NCBI GenBank assembly: GCA_016182905.1 | Contig: JACPFR010000006.1 | Location: forward strand, 1 to 44,334 | Reading direction: 5' to 3' | Origin: Elusimicrobiota bacterium | Lineage (GTDB): Bacteria > Elusimicrobiota > Elusimicrobia > UBA1565 > UBA9628 | DNA length: 44,334 nt | Shown here: piece by piece, positions 12,001 through 17,836 of the stretch | Layout: each line of letters begins with the position of its first letter | Numbering within the stretch: the first letter of the stretch is position 1 | The notes under the pieces: model-generated | The model's input: only the letters and a program-made list of their open reading frames with translations | Told to the model about the DNA's origin: nothing | The model's database searches: none | Program-made: the position numbers and the translations under genes

Positions 12001-13945
12001 TTTCAACGCCGTCAGCCTGAGCACCATGATCGCCGGCGGCGCGGGCGATGTCGCGCTCGCTATCGTCGCCTCCGTCAGCAACACGGTGACGAGCTCCTAC
12101 ATGCAGAACCTGGCGGGTTACGGCGCCGGCCTCACGACCGGCGCGAACGGCAACGTCATCACCCAGAGCACCATGGTCTCCAACGCCGCCGCCTACGCGT
12201 CGCTCTGGGTCACCGCCTCCGACGGCAACACGGTGACGGGCTCCCGGATGCTGAACCCGGCCGGCTACGGAGCCCGCCTGGACACCGGCGCCGACTACAA
12301 CACCGTCATCCTCAGCACCATGACCTCCGCGTCGGTCACGGCGGGCCGCTACGGCCTCTACGTCGCCGCCTCTTCCTCCAACACCATCCTGGACTCTTAT
12401 GTCGAGGGCTCCACCGCCGCCTTCATATCGGGCTCGACAGGAACCGTGATCGGCGGCTCCGTCTTCATCGCGACGAACACGGCCGGCTCCGCCCTGGCCC
12501 TGGCGGGCGGCAGCGTCAACCTGACGCTCGCGACCAGCGCTTTGACCTCCCCCGCCCTGGGCCGGGGTCTGGCGCTGAACCCGGGTAATGCGGGCGTCGT
12601 GACTTTGGGCAGCGTCACCTTCAGCGGGGCCGCGCGCGGCATAGAAGTATCGACTCAGGGCGCCTTGTTCAGCCTTACAGTCGATTCGGTCACCTTCCGC
12701 GGCCTCTCCTCGGGCGCTACCGCGATCCACTTCCTGGGCGGAACCTTCGTCTCGACGATCACCTTGGCGAACTTCGAGGATGCGACGACCGGCGTCAACG
12801 TGTCGGGTGCGGCGCTGGATCCGGCCTCGCGCGTCACGATGCGCGCCGCCCGCGGCCCGCGCAGGGGGCCGGCCTACGAGAACGATCCCGACTCGCTCGT
12901 GGACTGGCCGGAGCTCCTGCCTCCGAGCAGCCCGGCGATCTTCACCGTGGGGCTGTCGAGCGTCGGCGTGCAGTATGGGCTCGTGAACGCGGACGGCTAC
13001 GTCGTCGAGGCGTCGACGATGGCGGATTTCAGCGGCGTGCTGTACGCCTCGGCGACCTTGTCCCAGGCGGTACGCCTGGCGCCGCAGTCCCTCGACCCCA
13101 ACACGACCTACTTCCTGCGCACGGGCGCCTTGTGGGGCAGCGCTACGGTCTACGCGCAGACCGCGCTGTCGACGGCGACCTTGACCAAGCTCGCGAGCGG
13201 CAGCACGGTCTACCGGATCGACGTGACCAGCATGATCGTCAACTGGCTGCCGCTGGCGCTGGCCCCGCCGGACGCCTCGTCGAATTCCGCCGCCGGCTAC
13301 CGCCTCGAAGTGTCCACACGCCCCGACTTCACCCCTCTCTGGACGTCCTCTCAAACTCCCAATGTCGCCCTCTCCACTTTGACCGTGGACTCCCTGCGCG
13401 GCGAGGTCACCTACTACTACCGCGTGGGCACGATCAACTCGGCCGGCGCGGTCAACTACGCGGCGGCGGGCTCGACGATGGTGCCGCTGGCGCTCGGCGT
13501 GGAGATGTCGACGCGCACGATCACCTTGCCGGGACTTACCCCCATGAACGCGACGATACTGATCACCACTTCGACGGTGCTCACCAACACCGGCAACGTC
13601 AAGGAGACCTACCTCCTCCGGGTGACGACGGTGACGCCGGGCAGCCTCTGGACGGTCGGCTCGACCCCGGGCGTGGACCGCTACGCGCTGTGGAGCCTGA
13701 TCGCCCCGGCCGAGCCCGGGCTCGGCGACTTCGCCGCCGAGGACAGGCTCGCCGACGCCGAGCAGGCCTGCACGGCGGCGGTCTTCGCGCTGGGCGGCGG
13801 GACCTGCGTCACGGTGCCCGTCGGCGGCACGCGCACGCTTTGGCACAAGATCGCGACCCCGTTGGCGACGACCAACGGGGCGGCGCAGGAGATACGCATA
13901 TTCGCACGTGCGGTTCGGGATCCGGACCCCGACCCGAACCCGTAA
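2..13945 (+). CDS. Giant secreted repeat protein (Gly-rich, Fn3-like, beta-propeller, beta-helix), 5' end missing
   Basis: The frame is open from base 2, so the first in-window ATG (179) is internal and the true start lies upstream; at least 4647 residues are encoded. Domains in order, numbered from base 2: a glycine-rich stretch (1-200), Fn3-like segments (about 310-520), then five modules that each start with a TGTW-like segment and end with a Cys-pair segment close to ATNQVLF. Modules 1 and 5 hold a MAM/LamG-like jelly roll (about 675-810 and 2760-2895). Modules 2-4 each hold an Asp-box (D-x-G-x-[ST]-W) and a seven-blade propeller. Two tandem right-handed beta-helix domains, two Fn3-like segments and a C-terminal domain shared with the next gene product follow. 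It is probably an extracellular adhesin or fibre. No LPXTG or gliding-type sorting signal is visible at its end. The function is inferred from architecture only. Confidence 0.9.
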   Translation, partial: TGVVAGGGGGAGNYAAGGNGGAAGSAGGGSGSCEGCTGRGGAAGSGAFTGAGGGASTFKMNSGGSGGGGGGLYGSAALSQLFLGSGGGGGGASNEGPVNGAAGASGGGIILILSSSVVNSGTIAANGGAASNGGSYSNSPYGGGGAGSGGSVLIRALSFNNAATVTASGGGAGSAGAKSGSNAGGAGGGGGGVGRVRLEADALVEGTVTPAPATEGAPSAADSDWVFFDNPAPADGTTLAATLLPNSDVAGSYVESDPTPSNPNLIADGQEGEWDFALDPENTVSGRYYLRMARTSGAPLTGYANLAIIDARVPPSAVDELAAAAVQGSSTTLLLSWPAPGDDGDTGTLLAGSSFYIQHATYSAVAFSTTAAQISLSTAGVFPGALQQYLLAGLSGNTTHYLRVWTADPAGNFSTLSNGATTATLAPAVSAARVHAVFVSSVTANWGPLPDAAVQGSSNSALGYVLEASTAADFSGVVRSSQTFGVSLSTLSVLSLPGGATYYFRVGSLNLASAAHYALAGSTYVAPYSAADAIVAAQSTGTWYSSSSFTFSSSFDGAAYYRVLFDANAGHAWTGSEARWDPPGTLTVQAATEGQNWHLHALPYDAGGVPGIARDIGPFWRDATPPGASLFRSYNSTAGALAEIQHNDLSSGVTVQVTISDVLAGLRASPVSRVVGFEDGVLPAGWTTGGDAAWAVQGDVVHAGTFAARSGGIAADQSTWLEVPLTTLGGGATFYRRVSSENGEDVLEFMVNGSTRGSWSGEYLWGPSAFIVAPGTATLRWRYSKNGWETSGADAAWLDAVSLPPVVAFSARVSRDGGATWSVVQTTAAGAAPYLALTGGDASTAAETLKILNLELNLSTNSSTCAAAAPCAATNQVLFVAEDMAGNIRESGPYAVIVATTPSAWDVASPFSTGAWYAGVGVPFESSFSSAAYYRYHWDTSAAHAWTGTEPLWSPATGTLTAPAVVDSKDWHLHVLPYNVVDSSGPPRVLGPFWLDAVGPAGSGFSHISSTGGVLGEAQLTALSGGATVFLTAVSDSFSGLLLSTFAVPGEAAAAPGGAGALYTNDGGASWIGFSSAASYAGAASAFLSLEVFQGRLYAGQGTAAGNGDVYACSPAATGLPGVCEAGDWALSGDNAHAAVNSLAVFQGRLYAGLGNSLGQDDIQVFDGASWTSSFDSNLGAGYGIGAMSAYKGKLYAARIGVQVGEGDVLVCDPAKTGASAVCDPADWSLSYDGGRNSFHSLAVFNGLLYAGQGNFSDAGDVYVCRPRTVGDPLACENGDWSLSRDGAAARVHALEAFGGRLYAAMGAATGQGDIYVCDPALTGQPHACESGDWSLDYDGAAASVSSLRAYKGFLYAGLGSAAGNGDILVRAGGAWKPVFDGLQENIYALMPFSGDLYAGQGDVSPDGVVLRLAPRVSSMTVTGADGTIAAQSASALIATLSGSTAATACGGAFPCSARNQVLFGVVDLAGSVSHFGPYALIVSTTPSAGEVVGPSTGTWLATSTMSFASPFVSAAYYRYVWDTSAAHTWTEAETLWNPSAGIALQAAPAGQNWYFHVLPYNLAGSSGTPRDMGPFWSDGAPPVASQFRLYSSSGGLMGESQAIDLLAGATVEIRLQDTMSGLLLSTGAFPGGPPASGGPGVVFSTDAGRTWSALGAPVLSYSDANNTSRLAVYRDRLYAGIGQGTSDGDVYACNPAATGNAATCETGDWSLSRNTSNDEVASFAVFNDRLYAGYGNDAGEGDVEVFDGTTWSVSYNGAQNYMLSLAEFRGRLYAAQAGATGAGDLLVCAPAATGDASTCEAADWSIARDGTGPNAYGLTVFNGALYVQMDVGAGLKLFACTPGATGAADVCDAGDWTDAGAPTPNGGDHVAHAGRLFLGGSTWIYACDPSLSGRAELCESGDWVQEYSGNNTVYFGRLGSQLYASALNTTVLTRSSASWVTVAGLPTSLRSLKSFNGRLYAGDAAADVYLLAPLVSSSTVTGADGSTALETLSAVLPTLANSTNTETCGGGYPCGATNQVAFTVMDAAGNARWAGPYAVIVATTPDAGAVSGPSTRAWVSYATFTFVSTFANASSYRRAWTTSPSHSWTESETLWNGADGPVVFEAAAPGTQYYLHVLPYNIANASGAPRALGPYRRDSVSPAFSAYRVVSSTGGLMGETQLVDLFAGVTVQIQVQDPLSGLHVATSASAGESPAPSGGFGVIYSTDGGASWAAFAAAASSATLNDSFESLAVFRDRLYAGQGYGFGDGDVYACDPALSGSPTDCETADWTLSRDNANYRVDALFVFNDRLYAGYGGTGGNGDIDVFDGTTWSLSRDGSAYQIGALAAYGGRLYAGQGDTSGNGDVLVCDPALTGAASSCESGDWSVAYDSSAYAATALVEFSGRLYAGFGSVYSNGAGDVMVFDGRSWTSSYDGALDKVNAFAVYGGRLYAAMGDDAGEGDILVCDPKATGLPAACEQADWSVSHDGATTNVESLGVFNGLLYAGVGGSSGQGDLLVFDGTAWKRAYDGTSQSIPALAAFSGRLYAGTSLAGAASVQRLTPAVASMTYTAAHGSTALETLSAVIPAFVDSQNAATCAGVAPCAATNQVLFAAGDLAANAIYGPYAVLVDTAVSANANDVVSIRSTGTWYATSSFTFSSSFAGAGYYRYVFDASATHAFNDAEPVWNSGILSTGPPAGGAAFYLHVKPFTLSDTAGATRDLGPFRFDPSTPVLSGFAALDLGGAPLAEGAPLRLASGVTVQISVQDFLSGLSTRPSLASDRFESGLPERWISTGPAAWYATADSANSGAFSLRAGTITHGQSTGVELVRRVRAGSLTFFRRVSSEADFDFLRFYIDGQLQAAWSGTVAWGQASIDVTAGTHTFRWSYVKDGTLSLGQDSAWIDDVVFPGSAYSVSYTTDAGASWRVAVATVATASPYVALTGNEGSTGLETLTAYRLDFTRSTSPATCAGSSPCAATNQVVFSAADRAENDSYGPYAVLVDTEAYPGCTTTRNVHKTNGLYTTITQALDSLPSSLTGHSCVVIRDGATYAEQVTVQNFTNNGSSITIMADPASGLRPVVSPPASSTAAFLIANASVNVTGLDVVVAESVPYGISASSSHVTLSSVTVGGGASLYAAGVRISSWSAVSGSSIAVGNAHGLWLDSTARKTEVSFSTVQAASASYYALYANGASSNAFTSVTARNPGGTAAVFDAGAAYNTISLSTMSTASGGYALFLSGASSNTIAGSYIGNAAGSAAVLDAGAVFNTISASTMASNSGAAYALYLNGASSNTITGSLASNPSGNAAGLVSGANRNTVVLSTMISAGVNRVGLLMDAASRNTVLQSYAGGENGAGAYISNASNFNAFSQSTFTSAAAAYRGLLLDNADFSDIAGCVISNAAGDALEIYGIYDTISLSTITAGGVGLTLTAASTVSVHGSYIQGSTAALISGSTGTIIGGSVFVATNTAGSALALAGGSVNLTFATSTLLAPSLGRGLALNEGNVGVVSLGSVTFAGAARGIEISTQGALFTLAVDSVTFRGLASGATAVHFLGGTFTSTFTLANFEDASVGANVSAAALDPASRITMNAHYGARTGQDYENDPNSLVYWEDSSYPGCVVTRNVGAGRAYATISAGVAALPSTLTGHSCVVIRDGATYGEQVLVEGFTMGGSSISIFTDPAVGSPALLDPPASSTAAFVIKNASVNVLGLDIRVDQNIPYGVFASSSHVQLSSVSVSTSGSLGIYAAGVRISSWSAVRYSSVTVWGAHGIWLDGSTMTVVSYSSAQAKSAASYALHLLGAEHNTVTGSYVQNLAGDAAYLSADSDYNAVIQSTMVSSAALYYGLHVVASDGNTVTGSYMRNLSTVGGGLHLDAGSDFNVISQSTMVADSLNFSALFLTGAGSNTVTGSYMQNLGGYSANLSGADGNTISLSTMVSNISTRYALYVNGSDSNTVAGSYIQNIAGTSAVLFTGSDYNTLSQSTMVSGGAATYALHLSGADWNAVTGCYAQNLAGEGARLNLGSDFNAVSLSTMIAGGAGDVALAIVASVSNTVTSSYMQNLAGYGAGLTTGANGNVITQSTMVSNAAAYASLWVTASDGNTVTGSRMLNPAGYGARLDTGADYNTVILSTMTSASVTAGRYGLYVAASSSNTILDSYVEGSTAAFISGSTGTVIGGSVFIATNTAGSALALAGGSVNLTLATSALTSPALGRGLALNPGNAGVVTLGSVTFSGAARGIEVSTQGALFSLTVDSVTFRGLSSGATAIHFLGGTFVSTITLANFEDATTGVNVSGAALDPASRVTMRAARGPRRGPAYENDPDSLVDWPELLPPSSPAIFTVGLSSVGVQYGLVNADGYVVEASTMADFSGVLYASATLSQAVRLAPQSLDPNTTYFLRTGALWGSATVYAQTALSTATLTKLASGSTVYRIDVTSMIVNWLPLALAPPDASSNSAAGYRLEVSTRPDFTPLWTSSQTPNVALSTLTVDSLRGEVTYYYRVGTINSAGAVNYAAAGSTMVPLALGVEMSTRTITLPGLTPMNATILITTSTVLTNTGNVKETYLLRVTTVTPGSLWTVGSTPGVDRYALWSLIAPAEPGLGDFAAEDRLADAEQACTAAVFALGGGTCVTVPVGGTRTLWHKIATPLATTNGAAQEIRIFARAVRDPDPDPNP
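3266..4258 (+). repeat. Propeller 1 of giant protein: seven blade repeats
   Basis: Seven tandem units, each opening with a motif close to SLAVFxGxLYAGxG. Blades alternate between a type with a Cys pair (VCDPxxTGxxxxCExxDW) and a shorter type (VFDGxxW). Seven units match a closed seven-bladed beta-propeller. An Asp-box (NDGGASW) lies just before the array. Confidence 0.75.
5006..5935 (+). repeat. Propeller 2 of giant protein: seven blade repeats
   Basis: Seven units of the same family as the array at 3266-4258. Blades 4-6 are more diverged: the LYAG motif reads LYVQ, LFLG and LYAS. The Asp-box upstream reads TDAGRTW. Confidence 0.7.
6692..7642 (+). repeat. Propeller 3 of giant protein: seven blade repeats
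   Basis: Seven well-conserved units. Cys-pair blades (1, 3, 5) alternate regularly with VFDG-type blades (2, 4, 6), and a short blade closes the array. The Asp-box upstream reads TDGGASW. Confidence 0.75.
8957..10777 (+). repeat. Beta-helix domain, copy 1
   Basis: First of two tandem homologous domains. It opens with YPGC, a conserved segment around SCVVIRDGATY and a PPASSTAAF segment. Repeats of roughly 22-24 residues with an SNTITGS-like turn follow, as in right-handed parallel beta-helices of the NosD/pectate-lyase type. It closes with a segment ending YENDPNSLV. Confidence 0.75.
10778..12920 (+). repeat. Beta-helix domain, copy 2
   Basis: Second copy of the domain at 8957-10777, with the same opening (YPGC, SCVVIRDGATY) and the same close (YENDPDSLV). 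It is longer because it has more rungs, dominated by units like NTVTGSYMQN plus a STMVS segment. Long nucleotide stretches stay close to identical between copies, for example around 10300-10400 and 12450-12550, which suggests recent duplication or gene conversion. Confidence 0.75.
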
Positions 13946-13969
13946 ATCATGACGCACAAGGAGAAGAGA

Positions 13970-14623
13970 ATGAGAACGAAAGGCAGACGGTGGCTGGGAG
14001 CCCTGGCGCTGAGCCTGGGGCTGGCGGGAACGGCGTGGGCTGACGCGAGCGACTCGTTGACGGTGACGATCGTGCCGGGCGCGGCTTACGCGGTGGACAT
14101 CGACACGGCGCTGGTGGTGCTGAACCTGGGTACGGTGAACCTGAGCGGCAGCACCTTCACGGTGAGCCCGGCGACGGTGCAGGTCAACAGCAGCTACGCG
14201 GCGACGGACCTGACCATCGCGGCGTCGGTGCTGTCCGGGGGCTGGACGCTGGACGCGAACACGGCGACGAACGAGAACGACGCGCTCAAGGCGTGGGCGG
14301 TGTTCAGCGATACGAGCGTGACGAACGCGGCGACGCTGGCGGGGCTGTCGGGAGCGTTCACCGGGACGGTGCCGGGCGCGACGGGCAGCGACGTGCTGGG
14401 CACGGCGTCGGCGGGCGTGGGCACCGAGGGCAGCGGCGACGTGCAGTACGTGCTGCTGGCGGCGAACGCGGGCTACAAGACGATGGACGCCCTGCCGACG
14501 TTCACGGTGGACGGGCCGGCCAGCCGGGCGCATCTGTGGCTCAAGTTCACGCTGCCGCCGACCACGACCGACCTCACCGCGAAGCTCGTGCAGATCACGG
14601 TCACGGGAGGAGGGCCGAACTGA
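13970..14623 (+). CDS. Small secreted protein resembling the C-terminal domain of the giant protein
   Basis: I chose the ATG at 13970 over the in-frame ATG at 13949 because AAGGAG (13958-13963) sits six bases before it and the product then begins with a clean signal peptide ending GTAWA. That gives 217 residues. The mature part is Ser/Thr/Ala/Val-rich beta-type sequence without cysteines. Its end (LWLKFTLPPTTT) matches the end of the giant protein (LWHKIATPLATT), and the two align loosely over most of their length. It starts 24 bases after the giant gene stops and overlaps the next start as TGATG. It may be a partner, cap or subunit of the giant protein. I do not recognise a named family. Confidence 0.85.
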   Translation: MRTKGRRWLGALALSLGLAGTAWADASDSLTVTIVPGAAYAVDIDTALVVLNLGTVNLSGSTFTVSPATVQVNSSYAATDLTIAASVLSGGWTLDANTATNENDALKAWAVFSDTSVTNAATLAGLSGAFTGTVPGATGSDVLGTASAGVGTEGSGDVQYVLLAANAGYKTMDALPTFTVDGPASRAHLWLKFTLPPTTTDLTAKLVQITVTGGGPN

Positions 14624-15522
14624 TGAGGCGACTATTGATCGCGGCGCTGCTCGCGGCGCTTCGGCCGCCGGGACCGGCGCAGGCGAAGATCGGCCTGTCG
14701 GCGCGTTTCGGGGACGTCATCCTGGAAAGCGCGCAGCCGGGCAGGACCTACAACCTGCGCGAGGCCGCGCGCGTGCCGTTCGGCGTGGAGAACCGCGGGG
14801 ACGCCCAGACCGAGGTGGTCGTCGAGTTCGAGAAGCCTCTTAAGGCGCGACTAGCCGAAGGCTACGAGCCGATACCGGACCCGTCATGGATGAAGGCCAT
14901 GCCGGACAGGTTGACCTTGGGACCTAAGGCGGTGGGCTTCTTCGACCTGCTCCTGACGATCCCGGACGACCCCGCTCTCACGGGGCGTCATTTCCAGGTC
15001 ACCGTCAAGGCCAAGGGCGGAGGCGGGCTGTTCGGCGTGGCCGTCGAGAACCGCGTGCGGATCTCGATCGGTCCGGGGCCGGAAAGCATCAAGGCGGAGA
15101 AGAAGAAGAAGGCCATGCAGCAGCTGGATTTCGACGTGACGCCCCGGGAGCTGTACCTGACCGGCGTGCCCGTCGGAAAAGCGTGGGACGCGCGCAAGGA
15201 GGCGAAGAAGTCCATCCGCATCGCCAATTACGCGGCGGACGCGTTGAGCCTGCGGCTGGAGGTGGCGGCCTGGGACAGCCGCTTCCAGATGCCGGAGGGG
15301 TATGAGCCCGTTCCGGATGCGTCCTGGATACGCCTGAAGACCGACGTCGTGACCGTGGGGGCTTCGGAGATCGGGCAGGCCTCGGTGATCGTGGCGGTCC
15401 CGGACGAGGAAAAGCACAAAGGCAGGAAGTACGCGGCGATGATCCGGTCGGGGCTGACGAGCGGCTTCTGGCTCGACGCGCCGGTGAAGCTGTTGATCGA
15501 AACGGAGTCCAGTGGACCCTAG
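14623..15522 (+). CDS. Periplasmic or secreted Ig-like protein with an internal duplication
   Basis: The product is 299 residues with a signal peptide (MRRLLIAALLAAL through PAQA). The mature part holds two homologous halves, each with a GYEPxPDxSW motif, followed about 25-30 residues later by a VPD/IPD...GR segment and a long beta-rich tail. A charged linker (AEKKKKAMQQ) joins them. This resembles the Ig-like beta-sandwich repeats found in secreted surface and fibre-accessory proteins. The start ATG overlaps the previous stop (TGATG), and the 3' end overlaps the next gene by 11 bases, so translational coupling is likely. The position between surface-protein genes suggests an accessory or assembly role, which is inference. 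Confidence 0.8.
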   Translation: MRRLLIAALLAALRPPGPAQAKIGLSARFGDVILESAQPGRTYNLREAARVPFGVENRGDAQTEVVVEFEKPLKARLAEGYEPIPDPSWMKAMPDRLTLGPKAVGFFDLLLTIPDDPALTGRHFQVTVKAKGGGGLFGVAVENRVRISIGPGPESIKAEKKKKAMQQLDFDVTPRELYLTGVPVGKAWDARKEAKKSIRIANYAADALSLRLEVAAWDSRFQMPEGYEPVPDASWIRLKTDVVTVGASEIGQASVIVAVPDEEKHKGRKYAAMIRSGLTSGFWLDAPVKLLIETESSGP

Positions 15523-17425
15523 TCTCTTCAGACGGCTGAGGCTGATCGCGGCCCTCCTCGGAGCGGCCGTCGCGGGACCGTGTCTCACGGCCCTGACGGC
15601 GGAGCGCGCCCTGGCCGCCCCGGACTCCCTCGCCGTCAGCATCACTCCGCGCGACATCTGGCCTCCCGCGCCCGTCACCGACCTCGTCGGTCTGCCGGGC
15701 GCGGAAGGGCAGTTGCTGCTGCAGTGGACGGCGCCGGACTCCAACTCGAACGCCCTCGGCGTGCCGTCGCCGGCGGCGGGCTACGCGATCCGCATCGCCA
15801 CCTTCTCGGTGGACGACGTCGGGGGCAGCACGACGGCGTGGTGGGGCGGCGCCATGGACGTTCGCTCCTTGCCCGCGCCGTCGGTCAGCGCGGTCCCCCC
15901 CGCGCCCGGCTCGCCTGGGGCGCAGGACTTCCTGCTCCTGACCCGGCTCGAGCCGGGGGCCACTGTGTACGCTCTGATCACGAGCACGGACTCGGCCGGC
16001 CTGATCTCGGACGCGGACGTCAAGGCCGTGACGCCGGGCGGCCAGGCGTTCGCGCTGATCTACGACGCGGTCCCTCCCGCGCCGTCGGGGCTGGCCGCGG
16101 TTCAGACAGGCGCTTCGACCTTCACGGTCACCTGGAGCTCGGGGACGGCCTACGACCTGGACTACTACCGGATTTCCCTCGATTCGACGGTCCCGCGCGA
16201 CTTCGCCGACGCCTGGTCGAGCACGGCGTCCGCGTCCGCGACGAGCGCGCTCATCGGGGGGCTGCCGTACGGGACCTATGCCCTGCGCATCGGCGCGGTG
16301 GACAAGGGCGCTCCCTCCGGACCGGGACTGCCCCTGGAGAGCCCTCCGTCGGCGAGCGTCACGGCCGACATCATCCCACGCCTGGCGCAGACGCCGTACG
16401 GCATCGACATCAGCTCGTCAGCCGGCAGCGTGACGATCCGTTGGCTGCCCGTCGTGCGCTACGACGACCTGACGGGCTTCGTCGATCCCTCCGCTCCGTC
16501 CATCGGCGAACTGACCTCCTATCGCGTCTACCGCGCGTCGACGATCGTTCTCGGGACCTGGGCCGAGGTCGCCTCGCTCTCGACGGGGACGGCGAGTTGG
16601 ACGGGCCCGGCCGTGGCGACCGCGCCCTACTACACGGTGCGCTCGGAGAGCACCGGTTCCGACCTGTCCCTGTCCGGGCGCTCGCTGATCCGCTCGGCGG
16701 CGACCCTCGAGGGCTTCGTCGTGGCCCCCGACGATCAGAGCTACTTCCGCATCCCCGCCGCGGAGATCGCGCCGTTCGTCGGCTCGGCCGGCGATTCGGC
16801 GAGCGCCTACGCCATCATCGTGTCGAGCCGCCCGCAGGACTTGGGCGGCCGGGTGTACAAGTCCCTCGATTTCAAGGCCTATCGCGGAGGCTTGATCCAC
16901 GACCCCAACTTCAGACTCGACGGCATGGGCACGGTGCGCATGCACTACGAGATCTCCGGCAGCTCGCTTTCCCCCTCCTTTACGGGCGCCGCCGCCGGTC
17001 CCCAGAACGCCAGCGTGTACTGGTGGAACGGGGCGCGCTGGCTGCAGCTGTACGGCAAGGTCGATACGCTCTCCCAGAACGTGTTCCTGGAGACGAAGTA
17101 CTTCGGCCAGTATCAGCTCCGCTCCGTCGAGCGCGTCGCGGGCTTCGCCTTCAACTTGGCGGGCCTCTCCAACCGCTTCGTCACGCCCAACGGCGACGGC
17201 AAGAACGACACGGCCGTCTTCACCTTCGACAACCCCCGCGACGCGAAGGTCACCGGCCGCATCCTCGACCTGCGCGGACGCGTCGTCGTCTCGGAGCTTG
17301 CCCCCGGTCCCGTGCAGAACACCCTGGAATGGAAGCCCGGCGCCGCCCTGCCCGGGGGCATCTACATCTATCAGCTCGAGGGCGAGGGGCAGTCCTTCAC
17401 CGGCACGATCGTCATCCTCAAGTAA
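15512..17425 (+). CDS. Secreted Fn3 protein with gliding/T9SS type-B-like C-terminal domain
   Basis: This 637-residue product starts at GTG 15512 inside the previous gene. An N-terminal signal peptide is followed by several Fn3-like domains (about 45-390), a beta-rich middle segment, and a C-terminal domain from about 550. That domain carries FVTPNGDGKND, then GRILDLRGR, GGIYIYQLEG and a final TGTIVILK. This pattern is that of the gliding-motility-associated (CHU_C) or T9SS type-B sorting domain, which in Bacteroidota directs export through PorV-assisted T9SS. A PorV-like gene lies two genes downstream. No T9SS core genes are in the window, so the secretion route is inferred. Confidence 0.85.
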   Translation: MDPSLFRRLRLIAALLGAAVAGPCLTALTAERALAAPDSLAVSITPRDIWPPAPVTDLVGLPGAEGQLLLQWTAPDSNSNALGVPSPAAGYAIRIATFSVDDVGGSTTAWWGGAMDVRSLPAPSVSAVPPAPGSPGAQDFLLLTRLEPGATVYALITSTDSAGLISDADVKAVTPGGQAFALIYDAVPPAPSGLAAVQTGASTFTVTWSSGTAYDLDYYRISLDSTVPRDFADAWSSTASASATSALIGGLPYGTYALRIGAVDKGAPSGPGLPLESPPSASVTADIIPRLAQTPYGIDISSSAGSVTIRWLPVVRYDDLTGFVDPSAPSIGELTSYRVYRASTIVLGTWAEVASLSTGTASWTGPAVATAPYYTVRSESTGSDLSLSGRSLIRSAATLEGFVVAPDDQSYFRIPAAEIAPFVGSAGDSASAYAIIVSSRPQDLGGRVYKSLDFKAYRGGLIHDPNFRLDGMGTVRMHYEISGSSLSPSFTGAAAGPQNASVYWWNGARWLQLYGKVDTLSQNVFLETKYFGQYQLRSVERVAGFAFNLAGLSNRFVTPNGDGKNDTAVFTFDNPRDAKVTGRILDLRGRVVVSELAPGPVQNTLEWKPGAALPGGIYIYQLEGEGQSFTGTIVILK

Positions 17426-17481
17426 CGGCGCGTTTCCAGGGGATTTCGCAACCCTGTAACATCCTCTTCGCATCTTCCCTA

Positions 17482-17487
17482 TATACT
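17482..17487 (+). promoter_or_regulatory. Candidate -10 element, leaderless start of 17495 gene
   Basis: TATACT ends seven bases before the ATG at 17495, so transcription would begin at or next to the start codon. No good -35 is visible at 16-18 bases. Six other genes show the same -10-to-start spacing. Confidence 0.45.
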
Positions 17488-17494
17488 CCCGGGA

Positions 17495-17836
17495 ATGCTG
17501 CATAAGATCGTCGGATTGGCGCTTTTCCTCGTCAGCGCCGGCGTCGCCTCCCCCATCGCGCCGCAGGGCTTTTCCTTCACGGGCGTCAACCGCTTCGTGA
17601 CGCCCAACGGCGACAATAAGAACGATTTCGCCGTCTTCCAGTACGCCAATCCTCAGGATGCCGCGGGGACCATCCGTATTTATGAACTGCGCGGCCGCCA
17701 GGTGGCCTCCGTCGCCATCGAACCCGGCACGACTTTCGCTTCCTGGGATCCGCGCGGCTACGCGAACGGCGTCTATATCTACGTCATCTCGATCGATCAG
17801 ACCGCCAAATCCGGCGTCCTGGTGGTGGTCCGGTGA
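17495..17836 (+). CDS. Stand-alone gliding/T9SS-like C-terminal domain protein
   Basis: The product is 113 residues: a signal peptide (about 1-18) followed only by a sorting-type domain. It has NRFVTPNGDNKNDF, an RIYELRGRQV strand, YANGVYIYVI and a hydrophobic end. The domain is clearly homologous to the last 90 residues of the protein encoded just upstream (NRFVTPNGDGKND, ILDLRGRVVV, GGIYIYQLEG). A sorting domain without cargo is unusual. It may be a structural subunit, an anchor or a component that engages the export machinery. The gene has its own -10-like element and overlaps the PorV-like gene by four bases (GTGA), so it is probably co-transcribed with it. Confidence 0.85.
   Translation: MLHKIVGLALFLVSAGVASPIAPQGFSFTGVNRFVTPNGDNKNDFAVFQYANPQDAAGTIRIYELRGRQVASVAIEPGTTFASWDPRGYANGVYIYVISIDQTAKSGVLVVVR

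Noticed and set aside
11340-12300. Regular DNA repeats that could look like a CRISPR array or satellite
   Set aside because: The period is a whole number of codons and follows the beta-helix rungs; the repeats are degenerate and there are no unique spacers.
11327-14533. Very long - strand open frame (over 1000 codons) opposite the giant gene
   Set aside because: It is an antisense shadow caused by high GC content. Its translation is Arg/Gly/Ala-rich without domains, while the + strand frame carries clear repeats.
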